Under the pieces are notes generated by a model. That model had not been told where the DNA came from. It did not search any database and saw nothing but the letters and a program-made list of their open reading frames with translations. A stretch of DNA of 47,226 nt from the NCBI GenBank assembly GCA_015494395.1, contig WGBG01000088.1:1-47226 (forward strand), given 5' to 3'. Origin of the DNA: Deltaproteobacteria bacterium. Its GTDB lineage: Bacteria > Desulfobacterota > Dissulfuribacteria > Dissulfuribacterales > QOAL01. The first letter of the stretch is position 1, and the number at the start of each line of letters is the position of its first letter. Position numbers and translations under genes: made by a program. Below are positions 28,041-37,415 of this stretch, one piece after another.

Positions 28041-30187
28041 ACAGGGCGCAGGGCACGGGCGGACGGGAGCGGACAATACTCCTGGTGGATGATGAACCTC
28101 TGAATATCAGGGTGATGAGCCAGATTCTCAGGGACAGTTACCGCATAATGGTGGCAACAGGGGGGAATGAGGCTTTGAAGTGTGCATCCTCCCCTCACCC
28201 TCCGGACCTGATTCTGCTTGATTTTGTAATGCCTGACCTGGATGGCCTTGCCGTGTGCCGAGAACTGAAAGGTGCAGAGCAGACCAAAAAAATTCCTGTA
28301 ATCATGGTTACAGGCAAGGCATCGGACCAGGATATTGCCCAGATACTTGAAGCAGGGGTCGAGGATTGCATTACCAAGCCTGTACACCCGGAGCTTTTGA
28401 AGAAAAAAGTGGAAAATGCCCTTGAGCTTGCCCGGTGCAGAAAACGTTCTGTAACAGGCAATGAAGTGCTTGCTGCAGCGCTTGAGCAGGAGAAGGAGAC
28501 AAATGCCGCACTTTCTGCAACCATCCGCCGCATGGAAAGGGAGCTTGATTCCTCACGGCAGTACAGGCACATGTTTCTTGCAGAGATGCATCATGAGATA
28601 AAGACCCATCTCACCACAATTACAGGCATGACAGGCCTTGCCCTGCGTAAGGACCTCTCTGAAGAGCTCCTTGATTACATAATCACCATTGAGAAGGCAA
28701 CCACCACCCTGGTAGAGCTCATAAATGATATTGTTGACCTTTCAATGCTTGAAGAAAACGAGCTGGAGCCCGAATACAGGGAGTTCTCCCCTGCCCTTCT
28801 TATAAACGAGGTATGTGATGCGTGCGGGGAGCTGGCATTCAAGAAGAAGGCGGAGCTTGTGCTCGATACCTCACCGGAGCTTCCTGCAATTCTGAAGGGT
28901 TCTCCCACGCGCATACGGCAGCTTGTAACACATCTGGTTCACTACAATATAAAGTGGCTGAACGGAAGAGAGATACTCCTTAAAGCCGGAGGGCGCATGT
29001 CCGGAAATGACGAGTATCTGCTGGAGATATCCATCTCCTGTCTTGATAACAGCCTTACAGACAGTGAGGCAAAGGGGCTTCTTGAGTATGTTGACCCCCT
29101 TGAGCGATCAAGAGGTGCCACGTCAGCTGGCTCCGGCCTGGGGCTTCCAATCTGCAGGCGTATAGTTGAGAGGATGTCAGGTCACATGGATGTTAATGCC
29201 ACAACATACGGAGGCGTTACATTCAGCTGTGTAATTCCCTTTGCCTGTGTAGAGAGGCAGCCTCGTCCCCTGAACATCAGCCCAAGGATCACCCAGGGTT
29301 TAAGGGTGCTGGTTCTTGATGACAGCAGGCTTGCAGCAGGAGTTGTTGCCGGAATGCTTGAACGCCTTGGGTGCAGGGTTGAAACCTGTAATGAATGGGG
29401 TGATGTCCTTGGCCGTATGGACAGCGCCGGTTCTGATAAAACAGAAGATTGTAACTGGGATATCATGCTTATTGACTGGAGCATGCCTGGAATTGACGGC
29501 CTGGAGTTGACACGACGCATAAGGGAAGCCGGTTGTTCTGTGCCAGTGATTATAATGGGAATGCCTGCCCTGTTGATGATGAGAATGGTGCATCAGCGAA
29601 AATTTAATGCAGAGGGAGGGGCAGAAGACAGCACAGGGGGAGAGATAAATACTGGTTTTATTATGAAGCCTCTAAAGACAGAGCCGCTTCTTGAAAAGAT
29701 ACACAAGATGATAAGCGAGGATTCAGGGGAAACCCCGAGGCACGGTTCTGAGGCAGATGATAGCCCCCCTGATGATCTGCATGGCCTGCGAATACTTCTG
29801 GTTGAGGATAATGCCATTAACAGGCAGATAGCAAGACAGCTCCTTGAGATGGCAGATATGGATGTCACCGGGGTATCCACGGGAAACAGTGCTGTTGAGG
29901 CAGCGTCTTCATCCCGATTTGATGTAGTTCTGATGGATATTGAGCTTCCGGATATGAACGGTATGGAGGCAACAGAGCTTATCAGAAAAAACACCTTGAA
30001 TGCCAATACACCGGTTATCGCTCTTACAGCACATTCCTGGGCAAGTCACAGGAGGGCTTACCGCAAGGCAGGAATCGCCTGGTGCATAGAAAAACCCATT
30101 GATCTTGATGAACTTTATGAAACCATCAGGAGGGTGGTTTCAGTAGAAGAGGGGGCGCTGCCAAATGAAAAGAGACAGGAAATTTGA
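28037..30187 (+). CDS. Hybrid kinase-like protein REC-HisKA-(degenerate HATPase)-REC-REC
   Basis: REC1 [12 protein letters not shown]-box [17 protein letters not shown]-box replaced ([10 protein letters not shown]), G-box [11 protein letters not shown]3 [12 protein letters not shown]. Overlaps the upstream kinase stop by 4 bp. Confidence 0.85.
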   Translation: MNRAQGTGGRERTILLVDDEPLNIRVMSQILRDSYRIMVATGGNEALKCASSPHPPDLILLDFVMPDLDGLAVCRELKGAEQTKKIPVIMVTGKASDQDIAQILEAGVEDCITKPVHPELLKKKVENALELARCRKRSVTGNEVLAAALEQEKETNAALSATIRRMERELDSSRQYRHMFLAEMHHEIKTHLTTITGMTGLALRKDLSEELLDYIITIEKATTTLVELINDIVDLSMLEENELEPEYREFSPALLINEVCDACGELAFKKKAELVLDTSPELPAILKGSPTRIRQLVTHLVHYNIKWLNGREILLKAGGRMSGNDEYLLEISISCLDNSLTDSEAKGLLEYVDPLERSRGATSAGSGLGLPICRRIVERMSGHMDVNATTYGGVTFSCVIPFACVERQPRPLNISPRITQGLRVLVLDDSRLAAGVVAGMLERLGCRVETCNEWGDVLGRMDSAGSDKTEDCNWDIMLIDWSMPGIDGLELTRRIREAGCSVPVIIMGMPALLMMRMVHQRKFNAEGGAEDSTGGEINTGFIMKPLKTEPLLEKIHKMISEDSGETPRHGSEADDSPPDDLHGLRILLVEDNAINRQIARQLLEMADMDVTGVSTGNSAVEAASSSRFDVVLMDIELPDMNGMEATELIRKNTLNANTPVIALTAHSWASHRRAYRKAGIAWCIEKPIDLDELYETIRRVVSVEEGALPNEKRQEI

Positions 30188-30830
30188 TTCTGTCATTTTT
30201 GACCTTGACGGAACACTTCTTGATACCCTGAAGGATCTGGGAGATGCTATGAACAGGGTGCTCAAGGCACACGGGTGGCCGGAACACCCTGAATCTGCCT
30301 ACAAGAAGTTTGTTGGAAACGGGGCAACCAGGCTCATTGAAAGGGCTGTGCCCGGCGATGTCCGCACCCCGGCGGTCATAAAGGAATGTCTCAGGGAATT
30401 TCTGGATGATTACAGTCAGAACTGGGCAGTAAACACAAGGCCCTATCCAGGGATACCGGAGCTTTTGGAGGGGCTTCAGAGGCATCAGATTATAATGTCT
30501 GTGCTTTCAAACAAGATACATGATTTTACCTTGATGTGTGTAAACAGGTTTCTGCCCTCTTTTACCTTTGCACAGGTCCTGGGCGAGCGGGAGGGTATCC
30601 CCAAAAAACCTGACCCGGCAGGTGCTCTTGAGATCGTTCAGGAAACAGGCATTCCTGCTGAAAAGACCCTGTATGTTGGAGATACAGCCATAGACATGCA
30701 GACAGCAAGGGCAGCGGGCATGTTTGCCGTCGGGGTTCTCTGGGGTTTCAGGGAGAGGGAGGAACTTGAGAAGAACGGCGCTGATGCTTTGGTTGAGCGG
30801 CCAGAGGAGATAATCAGGTTAGCCGTCTAA
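30165..30830 (+). CDS. gph: HAD-superfamily phosphoglycolate phosphatase-like
   Basis: [23 protein letters not shown]...KPDPAGALEIVQETGIPAEKTLYVGDTAIDMQTARAAGMFAVGVLWGFR. Confidence 0.88.
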   Translation: MKRDRKFDSVIFDLDGTLLDTLKDLGDAMNRVLKAHGWPEHPESAYKKFVGNGATRLIERAVPGDVRTPAVIKECLREFLDDYSQNWAVNTRPYPGIPELLEGLQRHQIIMSVLSNKIHDFTLMCVNRFLPSFTFAQVLGEREGIPKKPDPAGALEIVQETGIPAEKTLYVGDTAIDMQTARAAGMFAVGVLWGFREREELEKNGADALVERPEEIIRLAV

Positions 30831-30857
30831 AATTTCATGACATGAAAGTAAGCTCAA

Positions 30858-31065
30858 CCTAGATTGAGCGATTGTCGGATTTGCTGCAGATCCGCGAAAG
30901 AGGAATTTTCATAATAGTCAGCTATATGGAAATTCCTCTGACAAAGGAGATGCAGTGAATACGGCAATCCCGGAGGGTTTCAAAACTGGAAAACTATAAT
31001 TGGTGTAACCTCTTTAAATTTAGTCGAAAAAATAATTTTCCAGATTTTGAAACGCTCAATCTAGG
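30858..31065 (+). mobile_element. Family II MITE-like element, copy 1, 208 bp, target duplication CTCAA
   Basis: CCTAGATTGAGCG ... CGCTCAATCTAGG (13-bp perfect TIR); CTCAA at 30853-30857 and 31066-31070. Confidence 0.92.
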
Positions 31066-31154
31066 CTCAAAGCTCAAGGGCGAAGGTGAAAGCATACAAT
31101 CATTCTTCCTCTTACTTTGAGCCTTGAGCTTTCAGCTTTGAGCCATTTTGTAAT

Positions 31155-32537
31155 ATGCCCAAAAAGACAAAACACAAGACCGAATACCTCTGCAGCTCAT
31201 GCGGCCACGTCTCCCTGAGGTGGTTTGGAAAGTGTCCCTCCTGCGGCAAGTGGGACAGCCTTGAAGAACAGGTGCATGAAACACCGGCAGCCCACCGAAG
31301 CGCAATCCTTACCGGCCCGGACAACCCGGTCCAGCTCTCAACCGTTGATACAGAAAGTTCAGAATCCCGTATCCCCCTTGAGGTGGAGGAGCTTGACAGG
31401 GTGCTTGGAGGCGGGCTTGTGCCAGGCGGCCTGGTGCTTCTGGGCGGTGAGCCTGGAATCGGCAAGTCAACGCTTCTTCTCCAGATACTGATGCGTCTCT
31501 CACGCCGCGGGATGAAGGTCCTCTATGTAAGCGGCGAGGAGTCATTGTCCCAGATTCGTATGCGTGCAGAGCGTCTTGGCACATGCCCTGAGGGGCTCTG
31601 GAGCATGTGTGAGTGCAGTCTTGAAAAGATTCAGGCAACGGTTAAGGAGCTCAAGCCGGGTTTTCTTGCAGTTGATTCCATTCAGACAATGAGTGCACCA
31701 GGTATTTCTTCCGCCCCTGGCAGTGTGGTCCAGGTCCGTGAATCCACTGCCATTATAATGCAGGTTGTAAAGACCATGGCAATACCCACAGTGATTGTGG
31801 GTCATGTCACAAAGGATGGCGCCATTGCCGGTCCAAGGGTCCTGGAACACCTGGTTGATACAGTGCTCTACTTTGAGGGAGACAGGAGCCACAGCTTCAG
31901 GCTGCTTCGTACAGTAAAGAATCGCTATGGTCCCTCCTTTGAGATAGGGGTTTTTGAGATGACCGGCAAGGGATTGAGGCAGGTGACAAACCCCTCACGT
32001 CTCTTTATGGGTGATCACTCAAATCCGGTTGCAGGCGCAGTTACTGTCCCGTGTCTTGAGGGTACCAGGCCAATAATGGTTGAAATACAGGCGCTTGTTA
32101 CACCTTCAAATATGGCCATGCCCCGCCGAACCACTACCGGCATCGACTCAAACCGCCTTGCCATGCTTTCAGCAGTTGCCCAGCGTCAGTTGGGAATACA
32201 TCTTCAGGAGTACGATATATTTGTAAATGTGGCAGGCGGACTTAAGATTGCTGAGCCTGCTGCAGACCTTGGAATCATTGCCGCTGTGGTGTCAAGCGTG
32301 CAGGAGCAGCCTGTCCCTGAAACAATGGCAATGTTTGGAGAGATAAGTTTGACCGGTGAATTACGGGCTGTGGGCAGGAGCGAGTTACGGCTGCGGGAGG
32401 CATCACGCTTGGGCTTTTCTTCCTGTGTCCTGCCAAAGTCCGGGAGCTCTGCCCTGAACGTTCCAGAGGGCATGGAGCTTCACAGCTCTCCTGACATTGT
32501 GCATGCCATGCGCTGTGCTGGATTGCTGGGTGTGTAG
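31155..32537 (+). CDS. radA: DNA repair protein RadA
   Basis: N-terminal zinc finger YLCSSCGHVSLRWFGKCPSCGKWDSL, Walker A GGEPGIGKSTLLLQ, RadA motif and Lon-like C-terminus. Confidence 0.96.
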   Translation: MPKKTKHKTEYLCSSCGHVSLRWFGKCPSCGKWDSLEEQVHETPAAHRSAILTGPDNPVQLSTVDTESSESRIPLEVEELDRVLGGGLVPGGLVLLGGEPGIGKSTLLLQILMRLSRRGMKVLYVSGEESLSQIRMRAERLGTCPEGLWSMCECSLEKIQATVKELKPGFLAVDSIQTMSAPGISSAPGSVVQVRESTAIIMQVVKTMAIPTVIVGHVTKDGAIAGPRVLEHLVDTVLYFEGDRSHSFRLLRTVKNRYGPSFEIGVFEMTGKGLRQVTNPSRLFMGDHSNPVAGAVTVPCLEGTRPIMVEIQALVTPSNMAMPRRTTTGIDSNRLAMLSAVAQRQLGIHLQEYDIFVNVAGGLKIAEPAADLGIIAAVVSSVQEQPVPETMAMFGEISLTGELRAVGRSELRLREASRLGFSSCVLPKSGSSALNVPEGMELHSSPDIVHAMRCAGLLGV

Positions 32538-32560
32538 AGCCCATATAAAAATCGTCATCC

Positions 32561-32836
32561 TTAATTTGTCTGCCCGTGGATTTTGTCCCATGATGGCACA
32601 CGGTTTTGTTCTGGGACACTATCAAGAATACCGGATACTTTCTTTTTCAATTGATTGATATCTTTCATGGAAATTCTTGATTCAATTGCAGATATCGCTT
32701 CTACCTGGCTTAGTTGTGTGGTCAGAAAATAATTGGCAAGGTTGTTTAAAGAAACCCCTTGCTGTCTGGCCTGATTTTCCAATCGTTTTTTAAGTTCTAC
32801 TGGAACACGCAAGGTAATGACTTTTGATTTATTCAT
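32561..32836 (-). CDS. Ribbon-helix-helix/CopG-type antitoxin
   Basis: KVITLRVPVELKKRLENQARQQGVSLNNLANYFLTTQLS; overlaps the upstream PIN-domain ORF. Confidence 0.75.
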   Translation of the reverse strand: MNKSKVITLRVPVELKKRLENQARQQGVSLNNLANYFLTTQLSQVEAISAIESRISMKDINQLKKKVSGILDSVPEQNRVPSWDKIHGQTN

Positions 32837-33263
32837 GATGTGGCCTCCAGAGCCTGTAAAACTCTGCTGGTGTTACAACCTTGAATGGATAACTGATTAA
32901 TTCCGCTCTTTTGAAATCTTTTATATTTGACGTAATAAGATATCTGCTGTTGCTTGTAAAAGCACATTCAATAAATAGATTATCATTTTCATCGAATAAA
33001 TTCGGCCTCATACGAAAATATATCGAATACTTATCAGCTATTAACACCAGTAAATCCAGAATGTCTTCTATGTCGTTTGCCGTGAGCTCTAATTTTTCAA
33101 GCAGTTTTTTTCTTTTGAAAACTGAATCATATTCAAGCAATATTGCTGTAGTAACAGCCATCTTGAGCTTTTCCTCTATTATCAATCTTAGTATTTGATG
33201 TGAGGCCCCTTTTTTGCGCAGTAGGGCTGCCAAAATGACATTTGTATCTATAGTTACTATCAT
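32829..33263 (-). CDS. PIN-domain toxin (putative toxin-antitoxin toxin component)
   Basis: MIVTIDTNVILAALLRKKGASHQILRLI...NLFDENDNLFIECAFTSNSRYLITSNIKDFK; PIN-like acidic residues. Start placed at the internal MIVTI. Confidence 0.8.
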   Translation of the reverse strand: MIVTIDTNVILAALLRKKGASHQILRLIIEEKLKMAVTTAILLEYDSVFKRKKLLEKLELTANDIEDILDLLVLIADKYSIYFRMRPNLFDENDNLFIECAFTSNSRYLITSNIKDFKRAELISYPFKVVTPAEFYRLWRPHHE

Positions 33264-33644
33264 AATTATAAATGATAGCATATATGCTGTCATGTTTCCA
33301 GGGCAGGTTTTTTCTGATAAAAGCGTCATTGAATTGACTAATTTTGTGTTTTCCTGCTGTATCCATCAAGTTTAACACCGGTCTTTTTGACATTTTTTAC
33401 TAAAATACCGGTTTTGCCACCTGTCATTGTGGTAAATAAGCATTTATTTTCTGTAAAAAACATAATGCCGCACCAAAAGCTTCAAAAATACGTCTGTTAA
33501 TACATTTTGTGCCAAGAAACGCATTGGCACACGAAATGTAGCGTTAACCACACTGACAATCTGAACAGGCAGTATGTAAAATCTATCATCCCTTAGTGTC
33601 TGTTTGCCATATCTCTTTGCAATTCCAAGAATTTTATCCCTGCA

Positions 33645-33660
33645 TGGCATCCGTCTTGCT
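33645..33660 (+). promoter_or_regulatory. Candidate sigma-54 promoter (-24/-12)
   Basis: TGGCAT-CCGTC-TTGCT against consensus TGGCAC-N5-TTGCW with exact GG/GC spacing, just upstream of the TPR/sigma-54-regulator/flagellar gene block. Confidence 0.5.
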
Positions 33661-33677
33661 ATTTTGCAGTAAATGTC

Positions 33678-35867
33678 ATGTTGTGTGTCAAAGCCAAAAT
33701 ATCGTGTTTCTGCCTGGGTTTTTTACTGCTGTGGGGCTTAGTGTCCTTCTGCTCAGGTGCTGAAAATACACAGTCAGGAGAGGATGAAGCAGCATGGCAG
33801 GAGCTTTCTGTTGAGAGGAACCGTTTCTGGAAGGATGTGGAAGACAGCCCTGCCCTGGTGGAGCGTTCTGCATGGCCCCTGATCAGGGGGCTCAAGTTTT
33901 TTATCCAGTATTACCCAAACTCCCAGCATGTGCCAGAGGCGTACTACATGCTGGGCCAGGCATATTCCAGCATTGGCTACAATGCCGAGGCCGCTGCCCA
34001 CTGGCGCACGGTTGTACGCTACTATCCTCACAGCAAATGGGCGGGCCCTGCCCTTACCGAGCTTGTAAAACAGCTTGAAGAAACAGGTAACCGGCGGAAG
34101 ATACTTGATTTTTACAGAGAGATTCTTCGTCAATTTCCTGACAGTTCCGCTGCTGTAATGGCAAGGGTCCTTCTGGCTGAAGATGCCCTTAAGCAGGGAC
34201 GCATAGATCTGGTCAACCTGACCATTCAAAAACTTGAAAAGATACCCTCCATTGAACTGAACGTACCTGAATTTCTGCGTCTCAAGGCCCTTATTGCAGA
34301 ACGGGAGGGTCAGTATGCCAAGGCAAGGGAATATCTCCTTCATTATCTGAACCTCATCAAATCAAGGAGACTCAGGGCATCAGCCCTGTTCAGAATTGCT
34401 GAGGATTACCGTGCCCAGGGACGGTATCTGGAGGCAAGGAAGTATTATGCCCTGGTGAAAAGGGATTTTGGCTCGGAACCCGAGGCGCTCTTTGCCCGTT
34501 TTCGCCTGGCACAGCTTGAAGACCGCGCCCGTGGAAGGCTGAGCGTCTATGTGTCATCAGCGCTTAAGCCTGAGGACATGCCTGAAACAGCCAGGCTATA
34601 TGCCCGGATTCTGAAAGAGTTTCCCAGCCACCCTCTGGCCCAGGAGGTTCAGTTTGAGTTCATGCAGCTCAGGATGAAACAGGCAAAGTATCTGGATGCC
34701 CTGAAACTTGGATACGATTTCCTGAAGCGCCTGCCGGAAAGTGTTTATGCTGAAAAGGTAAAGAAGCTCTCTCTTGAGGCGCTGGGCATGCTTGAGAAAC
34801 ACAGGCAGACAGTTCCGGTGCTCATGGAGACGGTCAAATTCGGACTTCCCATTATAAAATCCGCCACACGCAATCATGTGCTTGACTCAGCCATTGAGCA
34901 GGCCATGCCCGGGATATGGCTCAAAATGATGAAACAGATGGTCGGGCACGGGATGAATAAGCAGGCCCTGGAGCAGTACAGAGAGTTTGCATCTGTTTAC
35001 GGTGAGGACAAGGACAGGAACCGTGAGTATATGGCAGAGGCAAGGGAAAGCGCTGCCAATGCCCTCAGGGCGCTGGATGCTGCGTTTATGAAGGGTGAGA
35101 TGTGGACAGGGCTTATAAACTATCATTTTGAGTGGAAGGCCATGATGGATGATCTTGCACTGGCCTCCCACTGGTATGCACTTGCCCGGTGCTGGGATGC
35201 GCTTGAATGTCCTGATGCAGCGCTTCGCGCCTATTTTCACGCATGGAAATTGGGGCCGTCGGACAAGATAAAGTGTCCCCTGCTTAATAACTGGGCTGAC
35301 TGTGCCATAAGGGCAGGGGATGATGTTTCTGCCTCTGCCACGCTGCAGATATTTGACAGTGAATGCCCTGACAGGGCCTTTACTCCTGAGGGGCTTACCC
35401 TGAAGGCAAGGCTTGAGGTGCTTCGTGGCCGGTGGCGGGAGGCAACAGCGCTTTATCGTGATGCAGTACGGGAAGGCGGAGGCTTTTTCAGCCGCAAGGG
35501 GCTTCTTGAAGGCTTGATAATGACTGGAGAATGGCGGACAGCCGCCACCCTTCGTGACCATATCTGGGAAAAGGTACGGGATGATGAAAAGAGGAGGTTA
35601 CTAGCCCTTTGGGGAGATGAGGCATACAGGCTTCAGGAATACGGTATCGCTCTTGATGCCTATGAACGTCTGCTTGCCCTTGAACCGGAAGATCCGGCTG
35701 TGGCCTGGAAACTTGCCCGCACCAGGCAGCTTGATGGTGACGTAAATACTGCAATGGAAGAGTTCAAGGCACTTAGCCAGGCGGATTCACCTCTTTGGGC
35801 AGAGGCTGCAGATGGTGTGCTAAAAAACCGTAAATTCTGGGAAGGGGTGCCGGAGGAGTTGAAATGA
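33678..35867 (+). CDS. Secreted tetratricopeptide-repeat protein
   Basis: Signal peptide, many TPR-like helices (YYMLGQAYSSIGYNAEAAAHWRTVVRYYPHSKWA). 4-bp overlap with the next gene. Confidence 0.8.
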   Translation: MLCVKAKISCFCLGFLLLWGLVSFCSGAENTQSGEDEAAWQELSVERNRFWKDVEDSPALVERSAWPLIRGLKFFIQYYPNSQHVPEAYYMLGQAYSSIGYNAEAAAHWRTVVRYYPHSKWAGPALTELVKQLEETGNRRKILDFYREILRQFPDSSAAVMARVLLAEDALKQGRIDLVNLTIQKLEKIPSIELNVPEFLRLKALIAEREGQYAKAREYLLHYLNLIKSRRLRASALFRIAEDYRAQGRYLEARKYYALVKRDFGSEPEALFARFRLAQLEDRARGRLSVYVSSALKPEDMPETARLYARILKEFPSHPLAQEVQFEFMQLRMKQAKYLDALKLGYDFLKRLPESVYAEKVKKLSLEALGMLEKHRQTVPVLMETVKFGLPIIKSATRNHVLDSAIEQAMPGIWLKMMKQMVGHGMNKQALEQYREFASVYGEDKDRNREYMAEARESAANALRALDAAFMKGEMWTGLINYHFEWKAMMDDLALASHWYALARCWDALECPDAALRAYFHAWKLGPSDKIKCPLLNNWADCAIRAGDDVSASATLQIFDSECPDRAFTPEGLTLKARLEVLRGRWREATALYRDAVREGGGFFSRKGLLEGLIMTGEWRTAATLRDHIWEKVRDDEKRRLLALWGDEAYRLQEYGIALDAYERLLALEPEDPAVAWKLARTRQLDGDVNTAMEEFKALSQADSPLWAEAADGVLKNRKFWEGVPEELK

Positions 35868-37396
35868 CGGTTGCTGTAGCAGAGACAGGAGTGCCTGGCG
35901 TGGTCCCGTCAGGTTCACCCAGGATACTTGTTGCCGCTGACAGTACATCGCGGCGGCTTGAAATAAAAAAGAGTATTGATGGCCTGCGGCTTGAGGCAAG
36001 CCTTGTGCCTGATGCAGAAACAGCACATGCCCTACTTTCAAGGGGCGAGTTCAACCTTGCACTGCTGGTGCATGACCCTGGTACCTTTGATGCCGTCAAG
36101 ATGCTTGAAAAACTTGGCGATACATGCCCTGAGCTTCGGGTAATCGTGCTTGCTGAAAAACCCTCTGTTGAGGATGCCGTTCAGATCATGCGGGCAGGCG
36201 CCCAGAATTTTATCTGTCCGCCCTGGAGTGACGAGATCCTGGGGCATGCCATCTCAGAGGCCCTTGAGGGTGGCAGGGGTATAAGGGCGAACCGGGAGCT
36301 CTCTGCAAAAAAAAAGGTTGCAGAGGGCAGCGAAACTCAGGGGGCCCTGTCAGGAACAACACCAGGCACCGCTGAGGAAGCAGAGCAGGCTTCAGAGGCA
36401 GAAAGCCAGCCGGGCCATGCGCCAGGCGTTGAGGAGCGCCACAGGATATACACCAGAAGCCCTGTCATGGAACAGCTTCTGAAAAAGGCCCGTGGGGTTG
36501 CAAGGAGCAAGGCAACGGTGCTCATTCAGGGAGAGAGCGGTACAGGAAAAGAGCTTCTTGCACGTTTTATCCATGCCCACAGTGACAGGGCATCAGCCCC
36601 CTTTGTGGCACTTAACTGTGCGGCACTTCCTGAAACACTGCTTGAAAGCGAGCTCTTTGGCCACGAAAAGGGTGCTTTCTCCGGTGCGGTCAAGAGAAAG
36701 GCAGGCAAGTTTGAGCTTGCAGACAAGGGTACACTGCTCCTTGACGAGATAACCGAGATGGCACTTTCCCTGCAGGCAAAACTCCTCAGGGTGCTTCAGG
36801 AGGGCGAGGTGGACAGGCTTGGCGGCATGTCACCGGTCAAGGTGGATGTGAGGATAATTGCTACCACCAATCGGGATGTGCTTGCAACGGTCCGGGCAGG
36901 GAACTTCAGGGAAGACCTCTACTTCAGGCTGAATGTTATTCCTCTTAAACTCCCGCCGCTTTCTGCCCGCAGGGAGGACATCTCCTTTCTGGCAGAGCAT
37001 TTTCTTGAACAGTTTTCCACGGAGTATGGCAAAAACGGGATGAAATTTGCAAAAGGAGTCCTTGAGTTCCTGGAAAACAGGCAGTGGCAGGGAAATATCC
37101 GGGAACTTCGCAACCTTGTGGAGCGTGGCGTGCTTCTTGCCTTGGGAGATGAGGTTACCCTGCAGGATATTCTGGGAGAAGATGACCTTCCGGGCAAAAT
37201 TGACACCTCTGACAGCAGCAGCGGAGTCCTTGGAAGGAACGTATTTAACCTGGAAGAGATTGAAAAAGAGATGGTGCAACGGGCACTTTCAAAGACCAAG
37301 GGCAACAGAACCCATGCTGCAAAGCTCCTTGGCATCAGCGTACGGACATTGAGGAACAAGCTTGCAGAGTACAGAAGAACCGGGCTGGTGTTATAA
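35864..37396 (+). CDS. Sigma-54-dependent transcriptional regulator (FlrC/NtrC-type) with atypical receiver domain
   Basis: GESGTGKELLARFIH, ESELFGHEKGAFSGA, Fis-type HTH GNRTHAAKLLGISVRTLRNKLAEY; directly upstream of flgB. Confidence 0.9.
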   Translation: MTVAVAETGVPGVVPSGSPRILVAADSTSRRLEIKKSIDGLRLEASLVPDAETAHALLSRGEFNLALLVHDPGTFDAVKMLEKLGDTCPELRVIVLAEKPSVEDAVQIMRAGAQNFICPPWSDEILGHAISEALEGGRGIRANRELSAKKKVAEGSETQGALSGTTPGTAEEAEQASEAESQPGHAPGVEERHRIYTRSPVMEQLLKKARGVARSKATVLIQGESGTGKELLARFIHAHSDRASAPFVALNCAALPETLLESELFGHEKGAFSGAVKRKAGKFELADKGTLLLDEITEMALSLQAKLLRVLQEGEVDRLGGMSPVKVDVRIIATTNRDVLATVRAGNFREDLYFRLNVIPLKLPPLSARREDISFLAEHFLEQFSTEYGKNGMKFAKGVLEFLENRQWQGNIRELRNLVERGVLLALGDEVTLQDILGEDDLPGKIDTSDSSSGVLGRNVFNLEEIEKEMVQRALSKTKGNRTHAAKLLGISVRTLRNKLAEYRRTGLVL

Positions 37397-37415
37397 CCAA
37401 CAGGAAAATGCAAAG

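Noticed and set aside
33444-33650. 68-aa minus-strand ORF between the PIN toxin and the TPR gene
   Set aside because: No recognisable domain, no RBS, may be a remnant or chance ORF.
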